This document shows, piece by piece, positions 19,533 to 26,876 of a DNA stretch of 64,000 bases. Under the pieces are notes generated by a model that was not told the origin of the DNA, ran no database searches, and worked only from the letters and a program-made list of their open reading frames with translations. How positions within the stretch are numbered: position 1 is the first letter of the stretch; every line of letters begins with the position of its first letter. Source of the stretch: Thioalkalicoccus limnaeus (GTDB lineage Bacteria; Pseudomonadota; Gammaproteobacteria; Chromatiales; Chromatiaceae); assembly GCF_041197575.1 (NCBI RefSeq), contig NZ_JBDKXB010000009.1:61741-125740 (forward strand), in the 5' to 3' direction. Position numbers and translations under genes: made by a program.

Positions 19533-20786
19533 ATGAGCCCGAGCCCCTTGTCTCGGTGCTTGATCCTGCTGGTCGTGATGGGGCTGTCGTCGGCTCTGGC
19601 GGCCGATCTCGACGCGGCGAATCCAGGGTCCGCTTCGCCTTTTTCCTTCAGCGGCTTCGGCACGGTCGGCGGTCCGCTCACGGCCCCGGACGAGGCGACC
19701 TTCATCCGGGATCGCGCGCAGCCGGACGGCGCGCGCGGCGCTCAACCCGCGTTCGAGGTGGATTCCCGACTCGGCGTGCAGATCGGCTGGCGACCGCGCG
19801 ATGACCTCGAAGGCGCGCTGCAACTGGTCGCTCGCTATCGCTACGATGGTACCTATCGTCCGGAAGTCACCTGGGCCTTCGCTAAGTACGCCTTGGATCC
19901 GGACACGGTCCTACGGGTTGGGCGCCTCGGCTACGACGTCTATCCGCTATCGGATTCGCGCGACGTCGGCTATTCGTATCTGTGGGTTCGCCCGCCGGTC
20001 GATTATTTCGGTCAGGTCCACTACACGCATTTCGACGGGTTGGATCTGACGATCGCGCGCGCGCTCGGCGATGGCGTCCTCAAGGCCAAAGGCTACTTGG
20101 GGTGGCTGAACGAGACGATCCCAGCGCCGTTCCGATCCGAGTACCGGATGCGCGGCAGCACCCTGCTGGGCGGCTATCTCGATTATCAGGATGTCCACTG
20201 GCAGTACCGTGTCGGTCTCGGGACCATGAGGTTGGCTCAGGACCTTCCCGGATACCAGGCGTTGGCCGGGGCGCTGCGCGACACGGGTGACGCCGGGGCC
20301 ATCGCGCTGGCCGACGAACTGAAAGCGGCCGGCCGGCAGTTTCATTTCGTGACGGCCGGCGTGGCCTACGACCGGGGGCCTTTTCAGAGCCAACTCCAGG
20401 TTCGCCACATCGACAGCGAGTCGCGGGCCTACCTGGACAATACGGCCGGGTACTGGTCGACCGGTTACCGCCTCGGGTCCTGGACCCCCTATCTGGTCGC
20501 TTCTCGGATCCGATCCGACCGCCCCGCATCCACGACCGGCCTGCCGGTCGGGCCGCCGTTCGCGGCGCTCGCGAGCGGGGTCGATCTGGCATTCCGGACC
20601 ACGCAGATCGATCAGGATACGCTGTCGTTGGGTGCCCGCTTCGATCTCGCGCACAGTGCCGCGCTCAAGTTTCAGATCGACTGGATAGAGAGCCGCACCA
20701 ATCCCTCGCTCATGTGGTACGACACCGAGCCCGGCTGGAATGGGCGAGCTCGGGTCGTGAGCCTGGTTTTGGATTTCGTCTTCTAG
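19533..20786 (+). CDS. Outer-membrane beta-barrel (porin-like) protein
   Basis: 417 residues. A signal peptide (CLILLVVMGLSSALAAD) is followed by SFSGFGTVGG, a typical start of barrel proteins of this kind, and by alternating strands rich in Tyr, Trp and Arg. The last residue is Phe (LDFVF), the BAM recognition signal of outer-membrane barrels. ATG 19533 directly precedes the signal peptide; the frame is open further upstream. It is the first gene of a tight three-gene set (spacings 15 and 18 bp) with a periplasmic binding protein and a diguanylate cyclase. Substrate unknown. Confidence 0.75.
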   Translation: MSPSPLSRCLILLVVMGLSSALAADLDAANPGSASPFSFSGFGTVGGPLTAPDEATFIRDRAQPDGARGAQPAFEVDSRLGVQIGWRPRDDLEGALQLVARYRYDGTYRPEVTWAFAKYALDPDTVLRVGRLGYDVYPLSDSRDVGYSYLWVRPPVDYFGQVHYTHFDGLDLTIARALGDGVLKAKGYLGWLNETIPAPFRSEYRMRGSTLLGGYLDYQDVHWQYRVGLGTMRLAQDLPGYQALAGALRDTGDAGAIALADELKAAGRQFHFVTAGVAYDRGPFQSQLQVRHIDSESRAYLDNTAGYWSTGYRLGSWTPYLVASRIRSDRPASTTGLPVGPPFAALASGVDLAFRTTQIDQDTLSLGARFDLAHSAALKFQIDWIESRTNPSLMWYDTEPGWNGRARVVSLVLDFVF

Positions 20787-20801
20787 CCTGGCGGGCCGAC
20801 C

Positions 20802-21296
20802 ATGCAGCGACTCCCGCCATCATTGGTTTCAACGCGATGTTCCTCGGGTCATCTACCGCGGTCGTGGATCCTGTTGGTTGTCGTCCTGTCGTGGCTATTC
20901 GGGTTGAGCGTGCCCTCGACCGCGGTGGGCCGCGACCTGGTCGTCATCGTCCACCCGGCGAGCACGATCGAAGAGCTGGGCCGGGCGGAGCTGATCCATC
21001 TGTTCCTGGGCCGTCAGCGGCGCCTGCCCGGGGGGCAGCGGGCTTTGGTCATCGATCTGGTCGGTCCGGGCGACGAAAAGCGCCTCTTCTATGCCCGCCT
21101 GGTCGGTAAGGACCTGGCCGAGATCCAGTCCTACTGGGCCCGGCTGGTTTTCACCGGGCGCGGGTCGGCCCCGTGGCAGGCCGAGAGCGTCGACGAACTA
21201 TTGGACCTGGTTCACAGTAATCCGGGGGCCATCGGCTATCTTGACGAGGCCAACGTCGATCACCGGGCCAGGGTCGTCTTCCGGCTGACGCCCTGA
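20802..21296 (+). CDS. Small PstS-like periplasmic substrate-binding protein
   Basis: 164 residues with a signal segment (ILLVVVLSWLFGLSVPSTAVG). The mature part resembles one lobe of phosphate-type binding proteins: DLVVIVHPASTIEELGRAELIHLFLGRQRRLPGG at its start and the C-terminal NPGAIGYLDEANV, which recalls the SGTYGF/IGY end of PstS-like proteins. It is about half the size of PstS and no ABC permease is nearby, so a sensory partner role for the following diguanylate cyclase is more likely than transport. That role is inference. Confidence 0.7.
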   Translation: MQRLPPSLVSTRCSSGHLPRSWILLVVVLSWLFGLSVPSTAVGRDLVVIVHPASTIEELGRAELIHLFLGRQRRLPGGQRALVIDLVGPGDEKRLFYARLVGKDLAEIQSYWARLVFTGRGSAPWQAESVDELLDLVHSNPGAIGYLDEANVDHRARVVFRLTP

Positions 21297-21314
21297 CCCC
21301 CTCCGAGGCCTCCG

Positions 21315-23117
21315 ATGCCCAGCATGATGGTGCGCAGCCTGGTCACCCGTCACACCCTGTGGCTCCTGCTCTTGCTCGCAGCGCTTGGCGCCTTCTATGT
21401 CTGGATGGGCTATACGTTGGGGATGCAGCGGGAGACGGAGCAGACCCAGGCGCAGCTCAGCGAGCTCATGGACACCGTCGAGCCATCGGTGGCGATCGCC
21501 TGCTTCATCGAGGATCCGCAGTTGGCCGGCGAGGTCGCGCAGGGACTCCTTGGCAATCGAATCGTCCAGGGGGTGTTCATCGATGCCGCTGCCAAGCCGT
21601 TGGCGTCGGCCACCGATGGTCCAGCCGCGGCGTTGGATTCGTCGAGGGTCCTGACCCGCCAGATCCGCTCACCCTTCGATCCAGCCGAGGTGGTGGGTGA
21701 GATCCGGCTGATCCCCGATCAGCGCGAGATCGCCAAACGGGTTGCCCAGGCGTCCTGGTTCGTCGGCCTCCTGATGCTGTTTCAGGTCCTGGCGATCGGA
21801 ATCGCAACGGCGCTGCTCGCCTATGTGCTCGTCACCCGTCCCTTGCGGCAAGTGGCCGTGCGACTCCATGGCCTTCAGCCCGAGCGCGGGGCACAACTCG
21901 ACCCCCCTCGGGGTCACGAGGCCGACGAGATCGGCGAGCTGGTCCGGTATATCAATGGGTTGCTCGGACGCATGGTCGCGCACATCGACGAGGAGCGGCG
22001 ATTGCGGCAGGAGCTCGAGATCGATGAGCGCATGTACCGTTCGATCTTCGAGCATGCCGAGACTGGCATCTTCCTGATCAATGGATCCGGCGAGCTGTTA
22101 TCCCACAATCCGAGCTTCATGAAGATCCTCGAGGAGGCGGCCCCGACGGCCGGCGAGCGATCCTTGCACCTCGCCGGCCTGTTCGACGGGGACTTGACCC
22201 GGGTCAAGGCGTTGACCGCGTTGTGCCGACAAGAGAATCGTTCGATCCATCAGGACCTTCGTGTGGCCATTCCGCGCGGCCTCCGTCAGCAGGAAAGGTG
22301 GATTCACCTGACCCTGACCCCGATCGGCGACCGCCTGTTCCAGGGTATCGTCAATGACATCACGGAACGCAAGCGGGTCGAGCTCGAGGCGCTCGAAGCG
22401 GCAAAGACGGATTCGCTGACCGGCTTGCTGAACCGGATGGGGTTCGTGGCCCAGATGCGGGACAGGTTCCGGCACGGCTTGCCGGACCCCTGTTGGTCGG
22501 TGGCCCTGATGCTGATCGACCTGGATCTGTTCAAACAGATCAATGATTCGCTGGGGCACGATGCCGGCGATCGGGCGCTGATCGACATCGCGCAACTCCT
22601 GAAACGGTTGGTTCGGCGCTCGGATCTCGTCGGTCGGCTCGGCGGCGATGAATTCGTGATCCTGCTCGAACAGACCGATCGGTCCGACGTGATCGAGGGC
22701 ATCGCCCAAAAGATCGTCGAAGCCGGAACGCGACCCTTGTACGTCGGCGACGGGCGCACGGCACGGATCGGTTTCAGCATCGGGATCGCCGTCGGCGGGT
22801 CGGAAACGGCGACGCCCGAGCGACTCTTCAAGCAGGCTGATGAAGCGATGTACCGTGCGAAACGCGCGGGCGGGAACAGCTTCCAGTTCTACGAGGCGGT
22901 CGAACAGGACGACTCGCGGCTAGGCACCGCGACCTGTCGCGAACGCGAGCAGGTCGTGACTCTGGCTCAGGCACGCGCGTTCGATGCCGGCATCGAGCAC
23001 CCGGCGCCACCGGCGTGGGATCGCATCGAGGCCGTAGAGGGCACCGGCGATCATGCCCAGGATCGCACCGGTGGTGTCGGCGTCGCCACCCCGGTTGACG
23101 ACGTCGATCAGCGCTGA
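21315..23117 (+). CDS. Membrane-bound PAS/GGDEF diguanylate cyclase
   Basis: 600 residues. A first membrane span (about 15-37), a periplasmic sensor of about 110 residues, a second span (about 150-173), a HAMP linker, a PAS domain (about 240-360) and a GGDEF domain (about 365-530). The active site GGDEF is at about 443-447 and an inhibitory RxxD (RRSD) lies five residues before it, so it should make c-di-GMP with product inhibition. The last 65 residues follow the end of the domain, are low in structure and are encoded entirely antisense to draG, so they look acquired. It is the last gene of the barrel/binding-protein unit, suggesting an envelope signal read into c-di-GMP. Confidence 0.88.
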   Translation: MPSMMVRSLVTRHTLWLLLLLAALGAFYVWMGYTLGMQRETEQTQAQLSELMDTVEPSVAIACFIEDPQLAGEVAQGLLGNRIVQGVFIDAAAKPLASATDGPAAALDSSRVLTRQIRSPFDPAEVVGEIRLIPDQREIAKRVAQASWFVGLLMLFQVLAIGIATALLAYVLVTRPLRQVAVRLHGLQPERGAQLDPPRGHEADEIGELVRYINGLLGRMVAHIDEERRLRQELEIDERMYRSIFEHAETGIFLINGSGELLSHNPSFMKILEEAAPTAGERSLHLAGLFDGDLTRVKALTALCRQENRSIHQDLRVAIPRGLRQQERWIHLTLTPIGDRLFQGIVNDITERKRVELEALEAAKTDSLTGLLNRMGFVAQMRDRFRHGLPDPCWSVALMLIDLDLFKQINDSLGHDAGDRALIDIAQLLKRLVRRSDLVGRLGGDEFVILLEQTDRSDVIEGIAQKIVEAGTRPLYVGDGRTARIGFSIGIAVGGSETATPERLFKQADEAMYRAKRAGGNSFQFYEAVEQDDSRLGTATCREREQVVTLAQARAFDAGIEHPAPPAWDRIEAVEGTGDHAQDRTGGVGVATPVDDVDQR

Positions 23118-23855
23118 TTCGAAGTCCGCGGTCGCGAACAACGCCTGGAATACCGCGATCAGCGTCTCGACCAGGTAGCCCCCGGGATTCTCCATCCGCC
23201 GCCGATCGAACGCGTAGCGTCGGTCCTCGGCGACCAGTTCGTTGGCCAGGTCGCGCAGCGCGGCACGGTCGCCGCCGAGCAGGGCCGTCTGCACCATGCG
23301 GATCACGCACAGGGTGCCGAGATCGGCGAGCGCGCTGTGGTGCGTGACGTGGGCTTGGCGCCGGTTCGCCTCGGCGACCTCGGCCAGGGGCGCGCCGAGC
23401 GTCGCCAGCGCGATCGGCAAGCAGCGCATGCAGGCCCCGTTTCCGGCATCGTAGTCGTTCGGCGGAACCTCGGTGGCGCCGGTGCGGCGATACAGCGCGA
23501 TGCCGCGTCGCACCGTGTGGCCGATATCGATCGGCTTGCTGCGCATCCAGTCGCTGAAGGCCTCGGCGATCGCCTGTGGCTCTACGGCACCGCGCTCGAG
23601 GATCGTGCGGCCGAGCGCGAGGCTCATCTCGGTGTCGTCGGTGACCCGGCCCTTGCGCAGCCTGAGCCAGCCGCCGCCGACGATATCCCGGTGCTCGCCA
23701 TGGACCTCGCGGATCTCCCGCGGGGTCATGAATTCGACGGTCGCCCCGAGCGCATCGCCGATCGCGAGCCCCAGGTAAGCGGCCGCGGCGCGGTCACCGA
23801 GCCGGGTCGCCGGTTGGGCGCTGCCGAGATCACTCCTCGGGTCCAAAACAAACAT
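22920..23855 (-). CDS. draG: ADP-ribosyl-[dinitrogen reductase] hydrolase
   Basis: 311 residues (Rhodospirillum DraG 294). It removes ADP-ribose from the Fe protein of nitrogenase and so reactivates the enzyme after dark or ammonium switch-off. Binuclear-metal motifs of ADP-ribosylhydrolases are visible: GDALGATVEF, VTDDTEMSLA, YDAGNGACMR and NRGGDADTTGAILG. The start MFVLDPRSD at 23855 overlaps the nifQ 3' end by 26 bp. It is the last gene of the nifB operon. No draT is present in this window. Its 3' 198 bp are also read antisense as the tail of the diguanylate cyclase. Confidence 0.9.
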   Translation of the reverse strand: MFVLDPRSDLGSAQPATRLGDRAAAAYLGLAIGDALGATVEFMTPREIREVHGEHRDIVGGGWLRLRKGRVTDDTEMSLALGRTILERGAVEPQAIAEAFSDWMRSKPIDIGHTVRRGIALYRRTGATEVPPNDYDAGNGACMRCLPIALATLGAPLAEVAEANRRQAHVTHHSALADLGTLCVIRMVQTALLGGDRAALRDLANELVAEDRRYAFDRRRMENPGGYLVETLIAVFQALFATADFESALIDVVNRGGDADTTGAILGMIAGALYGLDAIPRRWRRVLDAGIERACLSQSHDLLAFATGRGA

Positions 23856-24408
23856 GATGATCACCGCAGGCGTCGCAGGACGGGGCGCGACAGACGCGCA
23901 GCCCCTCCGTTTCGCACAATTGCTTGTAGAGAAAGCGTTTCCACTTCATGTCGCGGACATTGCGCGCGGCGAGGGCCGGGAAATTGCGCTGCATCAGCTC
24001 GCTGAGATCGGCGCGCGACCAGAGTCCGAGGTCCTGCCACAGGTGATCGTCACCGAGGCAGGCGACCGCGACGATCCGGGCCAACCCGACCTCGGTTGGG
24101 GATACGCCGGCGCGGTGCGCGAGCAGCAGGTGCACCAAATCCTCGACCTCGTCGTCGCGGCCGGGCGGCGGAGGCCGCCCCGGGTTCGGGACGCGGCCGA
24201 GTCGCGTGGTCGGAAAGAGTTCGGTCAGCATCTCCCGCAAGGTCGCCGGGGTCAGCCCGAGCCAGTCCGGCAGCGCGCCGCCGCCGGTGGCCCAGGTGGC
24301 ATAGAGGCTAGCCACGACATGATGGTTGCCATCGCCTGCGGCCGCCGCCATCAGATACGCATAGAGACGCTCGGCCTCGTCTTCGCGCCGTATCGCGGCC
24401 GCCGCCAC
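23830..24408 (-). CDS. nifQ: Nitrogen fixation protein NifQ
   Basis: 192 residues, starting at GTG 24408 with GGAG seven bases before it. NifQ supplies molybdenum for FeMo-cofactor. The C-terminal cysteine signature C-x4-C-x2-C-x5-C is exact (CRAPSCDACGDHHVCFG), the site of its Mo/Fe-S cluster. The preceding MKWKRFLYKQLCE block is also typical. It begins one base after the FeSII-like gene stops and overlaps draG, so it sits firmly within the operon. Confidence 0.92.
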   Translation of the reverse strand: MAAAAIRREDEAERLYAYLMAAAAGDGNHHVVASLYATWATGGGALPDWLGLTPATLREMLTELFPTTRLGRVPNPGRPPPPGRDDEVEDLVHLLLAHRAGVSPTEVGLARIVAVACLGDDHLWQDLGLWSRADLSELMQRNFPALAARNVRDMKWKRFLYKQLCETEGLRVCRAPSCDACGDHHVCFGPEE

Positions 24409-24409
24409 G

Positions 24410-24757
24410 TCAATACTCCACGAGGACGTCTTCGTCGCGGACGATCATCTGACAGGCCAGGCGCCATTCGCTCGGCATGTCGTCGACTGCCAGTCGATCG
24501 ATGTCGTCGGCGGTGAGCTTGCCGAGTTCACGCAGGACCGTTTTCTCCTTGTCGGTCAGGTGATAGCCCATCCGGTCCTTCTTGTCGACGCTGGTCACGC
24601 GGACCACGCAATGGCCGCATTCGCCGTCCTGGCAGTCGAACTGGACCGGCACCTGGTTGGTCTTGGCCAGCTTCAGCAGGGTCTCGGTGTGGCTGCCGGC
24701 CACGGCATACACGGTCTTGTCCTTGTGGGCCGGGTTCGAAAAGGTCACGAGTGCCAT
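24410..24757 (-). CDS. [2Fe-2S] protein resembling Shethna FeSII protective protein
   Basis: 115 residues. Plant-type [2Fe-2S] fold with cysteines at 42, 47, 50 (FDCQDGECGHC) and 102 (LACQ). The spacing and the segments LTDKEKTVLRELGKL and WRLACQMIVRDEDVLVEY closely parallel the Azotobacter FeSII protein, which binds nitrogenase under oxygen stress and shields it in an inactive complex. ATG 24757 has GGAG six bases upstream. A plain electron carrier to nitrogenase remains possible. It sits between another [2Fe-2S] ferredoxin and nifQ. Confidence 0.85.
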   Translation of the reverse strand: MALVTFSNPAHKDKTVYAVAGSHTETLLKLAKTNQVPVQFDCQDGECGHCVVRVTSVDKKDRMGYHLTDKEKTVLRELGKLTADDIDRLAVDDMPSEWRLACQMIVRDEDVLVEY

Positions 24758-24804
24758 TGATGTCTCCGATAGGGTTGTCTTGTGGTGGATGATTCGATCC
24801 GGCA

Positions 24805-25089
24805 TCAGGCCGGTTTGACGCGGCAATCGCCGAGGATCTGGGCCTGACAGGCCAGCCGGTCATGACGGCCGGCCATGTTCTCGCGCAGGACTTTCTCCTC
24901 CAGTACCGAGGGTTCGGTCAGATTGTTCCAGCCCTCGAGCACGTGCATCATGCAGGTGCCGCAGTCGCCCTCGCGACAGCCATAGAGGATGCCGGCACCG
25001 ATCTTCTCGGAGATCTCGATCACGCGGGTGCCGGCGGGGACGTTGACGGTCTGTGCGATGTCGTCGAAGGTGATCTTGGCCTTGGCCAC
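24805..25089 (-). CDS. Nif-associated [2Fe-2S] ferredoxin
   Basis: 94 residues, GTG start at 25089 with AGGAG eight bases upstream. Cysteines 38, 43, 46 (YGCREGDCGTCMM) and 81 (LACQ) form a plant/vertebrate-type [2Fe-2S] site. It is a probable low-potential electron carrier. It is followed after 47 bp by the FeSII-like gene, to which it is related, so the two may have arisen by duplication. Names such as fdxD are used for similar genes in other diazotrophs; I do not assign one with certainty. Confidence 0.88.
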   Translation of the reverse strand: MAKAKITFDDIAQTVNVPAGTRVIEISEKIGAGILYGCREGDCGTCMMHVLEGWNNLTEPSVLEEKVLRENMAGRHDRLACQAQILGDCRVKPA

Positions 25090-25104
25090 GGTGTGCTCTC
25101 CTGT

Positions 25105-25254
25105 TCAGGTTGATGTGGATGTGGTCGTATCCGTCCAACGCGGCTCGCGCCCTGGGATGTCCCGTTCTTCATAGGCAAGGACCAAGCGCTGGGTCCGAGC
25201 TCCCGCATCCGCGGCGGTCTGGAAGGACTCGGTGAGACGCCAGGTCGCTTTGCC
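25105..25254 (-). other. In-frame 49-codon extension after the flavodiiron stop
   Basis: Immediately after the TAG of the flavodiiron gene the same frame stays open for 49 codons (GKATWRLTESF...LVLAYEERDIPGREPRW...) to a TGA 15 bases before the next ferredoxin start. The composition looks protein-like, but there is no ATG or GTG in frame, only a late TTG. It fills the one large gap in an otherwise tightly packed operon. It may be a readthrough extension, the remnant of a lost C-terminal domain or small gene, or chance. Confidence 0.35.
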
Positions 25255-26538
25255 CTAGCCGAGCTCCTCCAGTTCGATCACGCGACCGGTGTCCGTCGTA
25301 CCGGTCAGGGCCTCGGCCAGGCGGTGTCCGAAGGCGCGGCACGCAACCAGTTCCGTGTCGCAGGGGACCAGCTTGACGCGCACGCCGGCGACCGGTACCC
25401 GCAGCTTCAGTGCCCGCAGCCGCTCCTCGATCAGCCGGACCGCCTCGCCGCTCCAGCCGTAGGAACCGAAGGCCGCGCCGATCTTGCCGGCCAGCTCGAG
25501 CGTGTTCAGCGACGACAGCAGGTCCCAGACCGGTTTGACCGCGTCGCCGTTGAAGGTCGGCGAGCCGATCACCAGGCCGTCGGCGCCGTCGATCAGATCG
25601 ACGAGCGCGGCCGGTTCGTTGTCGGACAAGTCGTGGTGCGTGACTCGGACTCCGGCCTGATCCGAGGCCCCGGCCGCGATGGCTTCGGCCATCCGGGCCG
25701 TGGCGCCGTACGCACTCGCGTAGAGGATGACCAGGGATGGCCCGGCGCCGTCGCTGTCCGCGCCGATCCGCGGCCGCTCGGCCAGTTGCCGGTAGCGGGC
25801 CAGATAGCGTCGCGGCCGGTCGCGCAGCACGGGGCCGTGGGTCGGTGCGATCACCGTCAGATCTAGCGGCTCCATGAGCTCGAGCGCCGCGATCAGGGGT
25901 CGCCGGAAGGGGCGCATGATCTGTCGGTAGTAATCGTCGAACTCGGGATCGAAGGCCCCGACACGGTCGTCGAACAGACGGCCGTCGCAATAGTGGCTGC
26001 CGAAGATGTCGCCCGAGAAGAGCACGCCGTCCTCGGCCAGATAGGTGCACTGGGTATCCGGCCAGTGCAGGAAAGGCGTGTGCAGAAAGCGCAGCGTGCG
26101 ATCGCCGAGGGACAGGCTATCGCCGGTGTCCACGGTCTCCACCGACGGCGGCGGATCCCCGTCGGCGGGTTTGAGCACCGCGTTCAGCAAGCCGAGGGCG
26201 CGCGGCGACAGATACAAGCGCGCCTGGGGCGCACGCCGCATCAATTCCGGCAGCGCGCCCGAGTGGTCCGGCTCGAGATGATCAAGCACGATGGCGCGTA
26301 TCTCGTCGTAGTCGGCGACCGATTCGAGTCGCGCGAAGAACTCGTCCGCGTGACTGGCCTTCACGGTGTCGATGACCGCGACCCCGTCTCGCCCGCGCAC
26401 CGTGTAGCTGTTGTACGTGGTGCCATGGTCGGTGTGCAGACAGATGTCGAAGGTCCGCAGATCTGGATCGAGCGCCCCGACCCAATGCACGCCGTCGGCG
26501 ATCTCGACCCCCTCGCGGTGCTGAACGGCATCGTTCAT
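25255..26538 (-). CDS. Flavodiiron protein (FprA family, A-type)
   Basis: 427 residues. A metallo-beta-lactamase-like domain (about 1-255) carries the diiron ligands of the family: H87, E89, D91, H92 in HLEPDHSG, H158 in FLHWPD, D177 in SGDIFG and H234 in APTHGP. A flavodoxin domain follows (about 268-410, SLVILYASAYGATARMAEAI). There is no rubredoxin or flavin-reductase extension, so it is class A. These enzymes reduce O2 to water or NO to N2O in the cytoplasm. It begins 11 bp after the ferredoxin gene stops. Its place between nif ferredoxins suggests oxygen removal during nitrogen fixation. Confidence 0.92.
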   Translation of the reverse strand: MNDAVQHREGVEIADGVHWVGALDPDLRTFDICLHTDHGTTYNSYTVRGRDGVAVIDTVKASHADEFFARLESVADYDEIRAIVLDHLEPDHSGALPELMRRAPQARLYLSPRALGLLNAVLKPADGDPPPSVETVDTGDSLSLGDRTLRFLHTPFLHWPDTQCTYLAEDGVLFSGDIFGSHYCDGRLFDDRVGAFDPEFDDYYRQIMRPFRRPLIAALELMEPLDLTVIAPTHGPVLRDRPRRYLARYRQLAERPRIGADSDGAGPSLVILYASAYGATARMAEAIAAGASDQAGVRVTHHDLSDNEPAALVDLIDGADGLVIGSPTFNGDAVKPVWDLLSSLNTLELAGKIGAAFGSYGWSGEAVRLIEERLRALKLRVPVAGVRVKLVPCDTELVACRAFGHRLAEALTGTTDTGRVIELEELG

Positions 26539-26549
26539 CACGGCGACCC

Positions 26550-26828
26550 TCAGCGTGCGCGGATCTCGGCCATCGCGGCCGTCAGACGTTCCGGCGGGAT
26601 GCCGGTCAGGGAGCCGGGTGGGTTCGCCGGGAGGCCTCGGTCGTCGAGGATCGCCCCCTCGACCGGGCAGATGCTGGCGCACTGCGGGTCGTCGAAGACC
26701 CCGGTGCATCCGGAACAGCGCCGCGCGTCGATCCGGAAATGCGGCTCGGCCGCCACGATCGCCTCGTTCGGGCACAGCGGCAGACAGGCCCAGCAACGGA
26801 CGCAACCTTCGATGATCTGATAAGCCAT
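26550..26828 (-). CDS. fdxN: 2[4Fe-4S] ferredoxin, nifB-associated
   Basis: 92 residues. The first cluster motif is CVRCWACLPLCP (cysteines 9, 12, 15, 19) and the second is CSGCTGVFDDPQCASICP, with the long insert between second and third cysteine typical of the ferredoxin next to nifB. It probably feeds electrons to NifB or nitrogenase. AGGAG precedes the ATG. It follows nifB after 48 bp and precedes the flavodiiron gene by 11 bp. The symbol fdxN is used loosely for this genomic position. Confidence 0.9.
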   Translation of the reverse strand: MAYQIIEGCVRCWACLPLCPNEAIVAAEPHFRIDARRCSGCTGVFDDPQCASICPVEGAILDDRGLPANPPGSLTGIPPERLTAAMAEIRAR

Positions 26829-26876
26829 TGACCGGTCTCCTGATCGTGGCCGTCGTGACCGAACCCGAGAGGGGCC

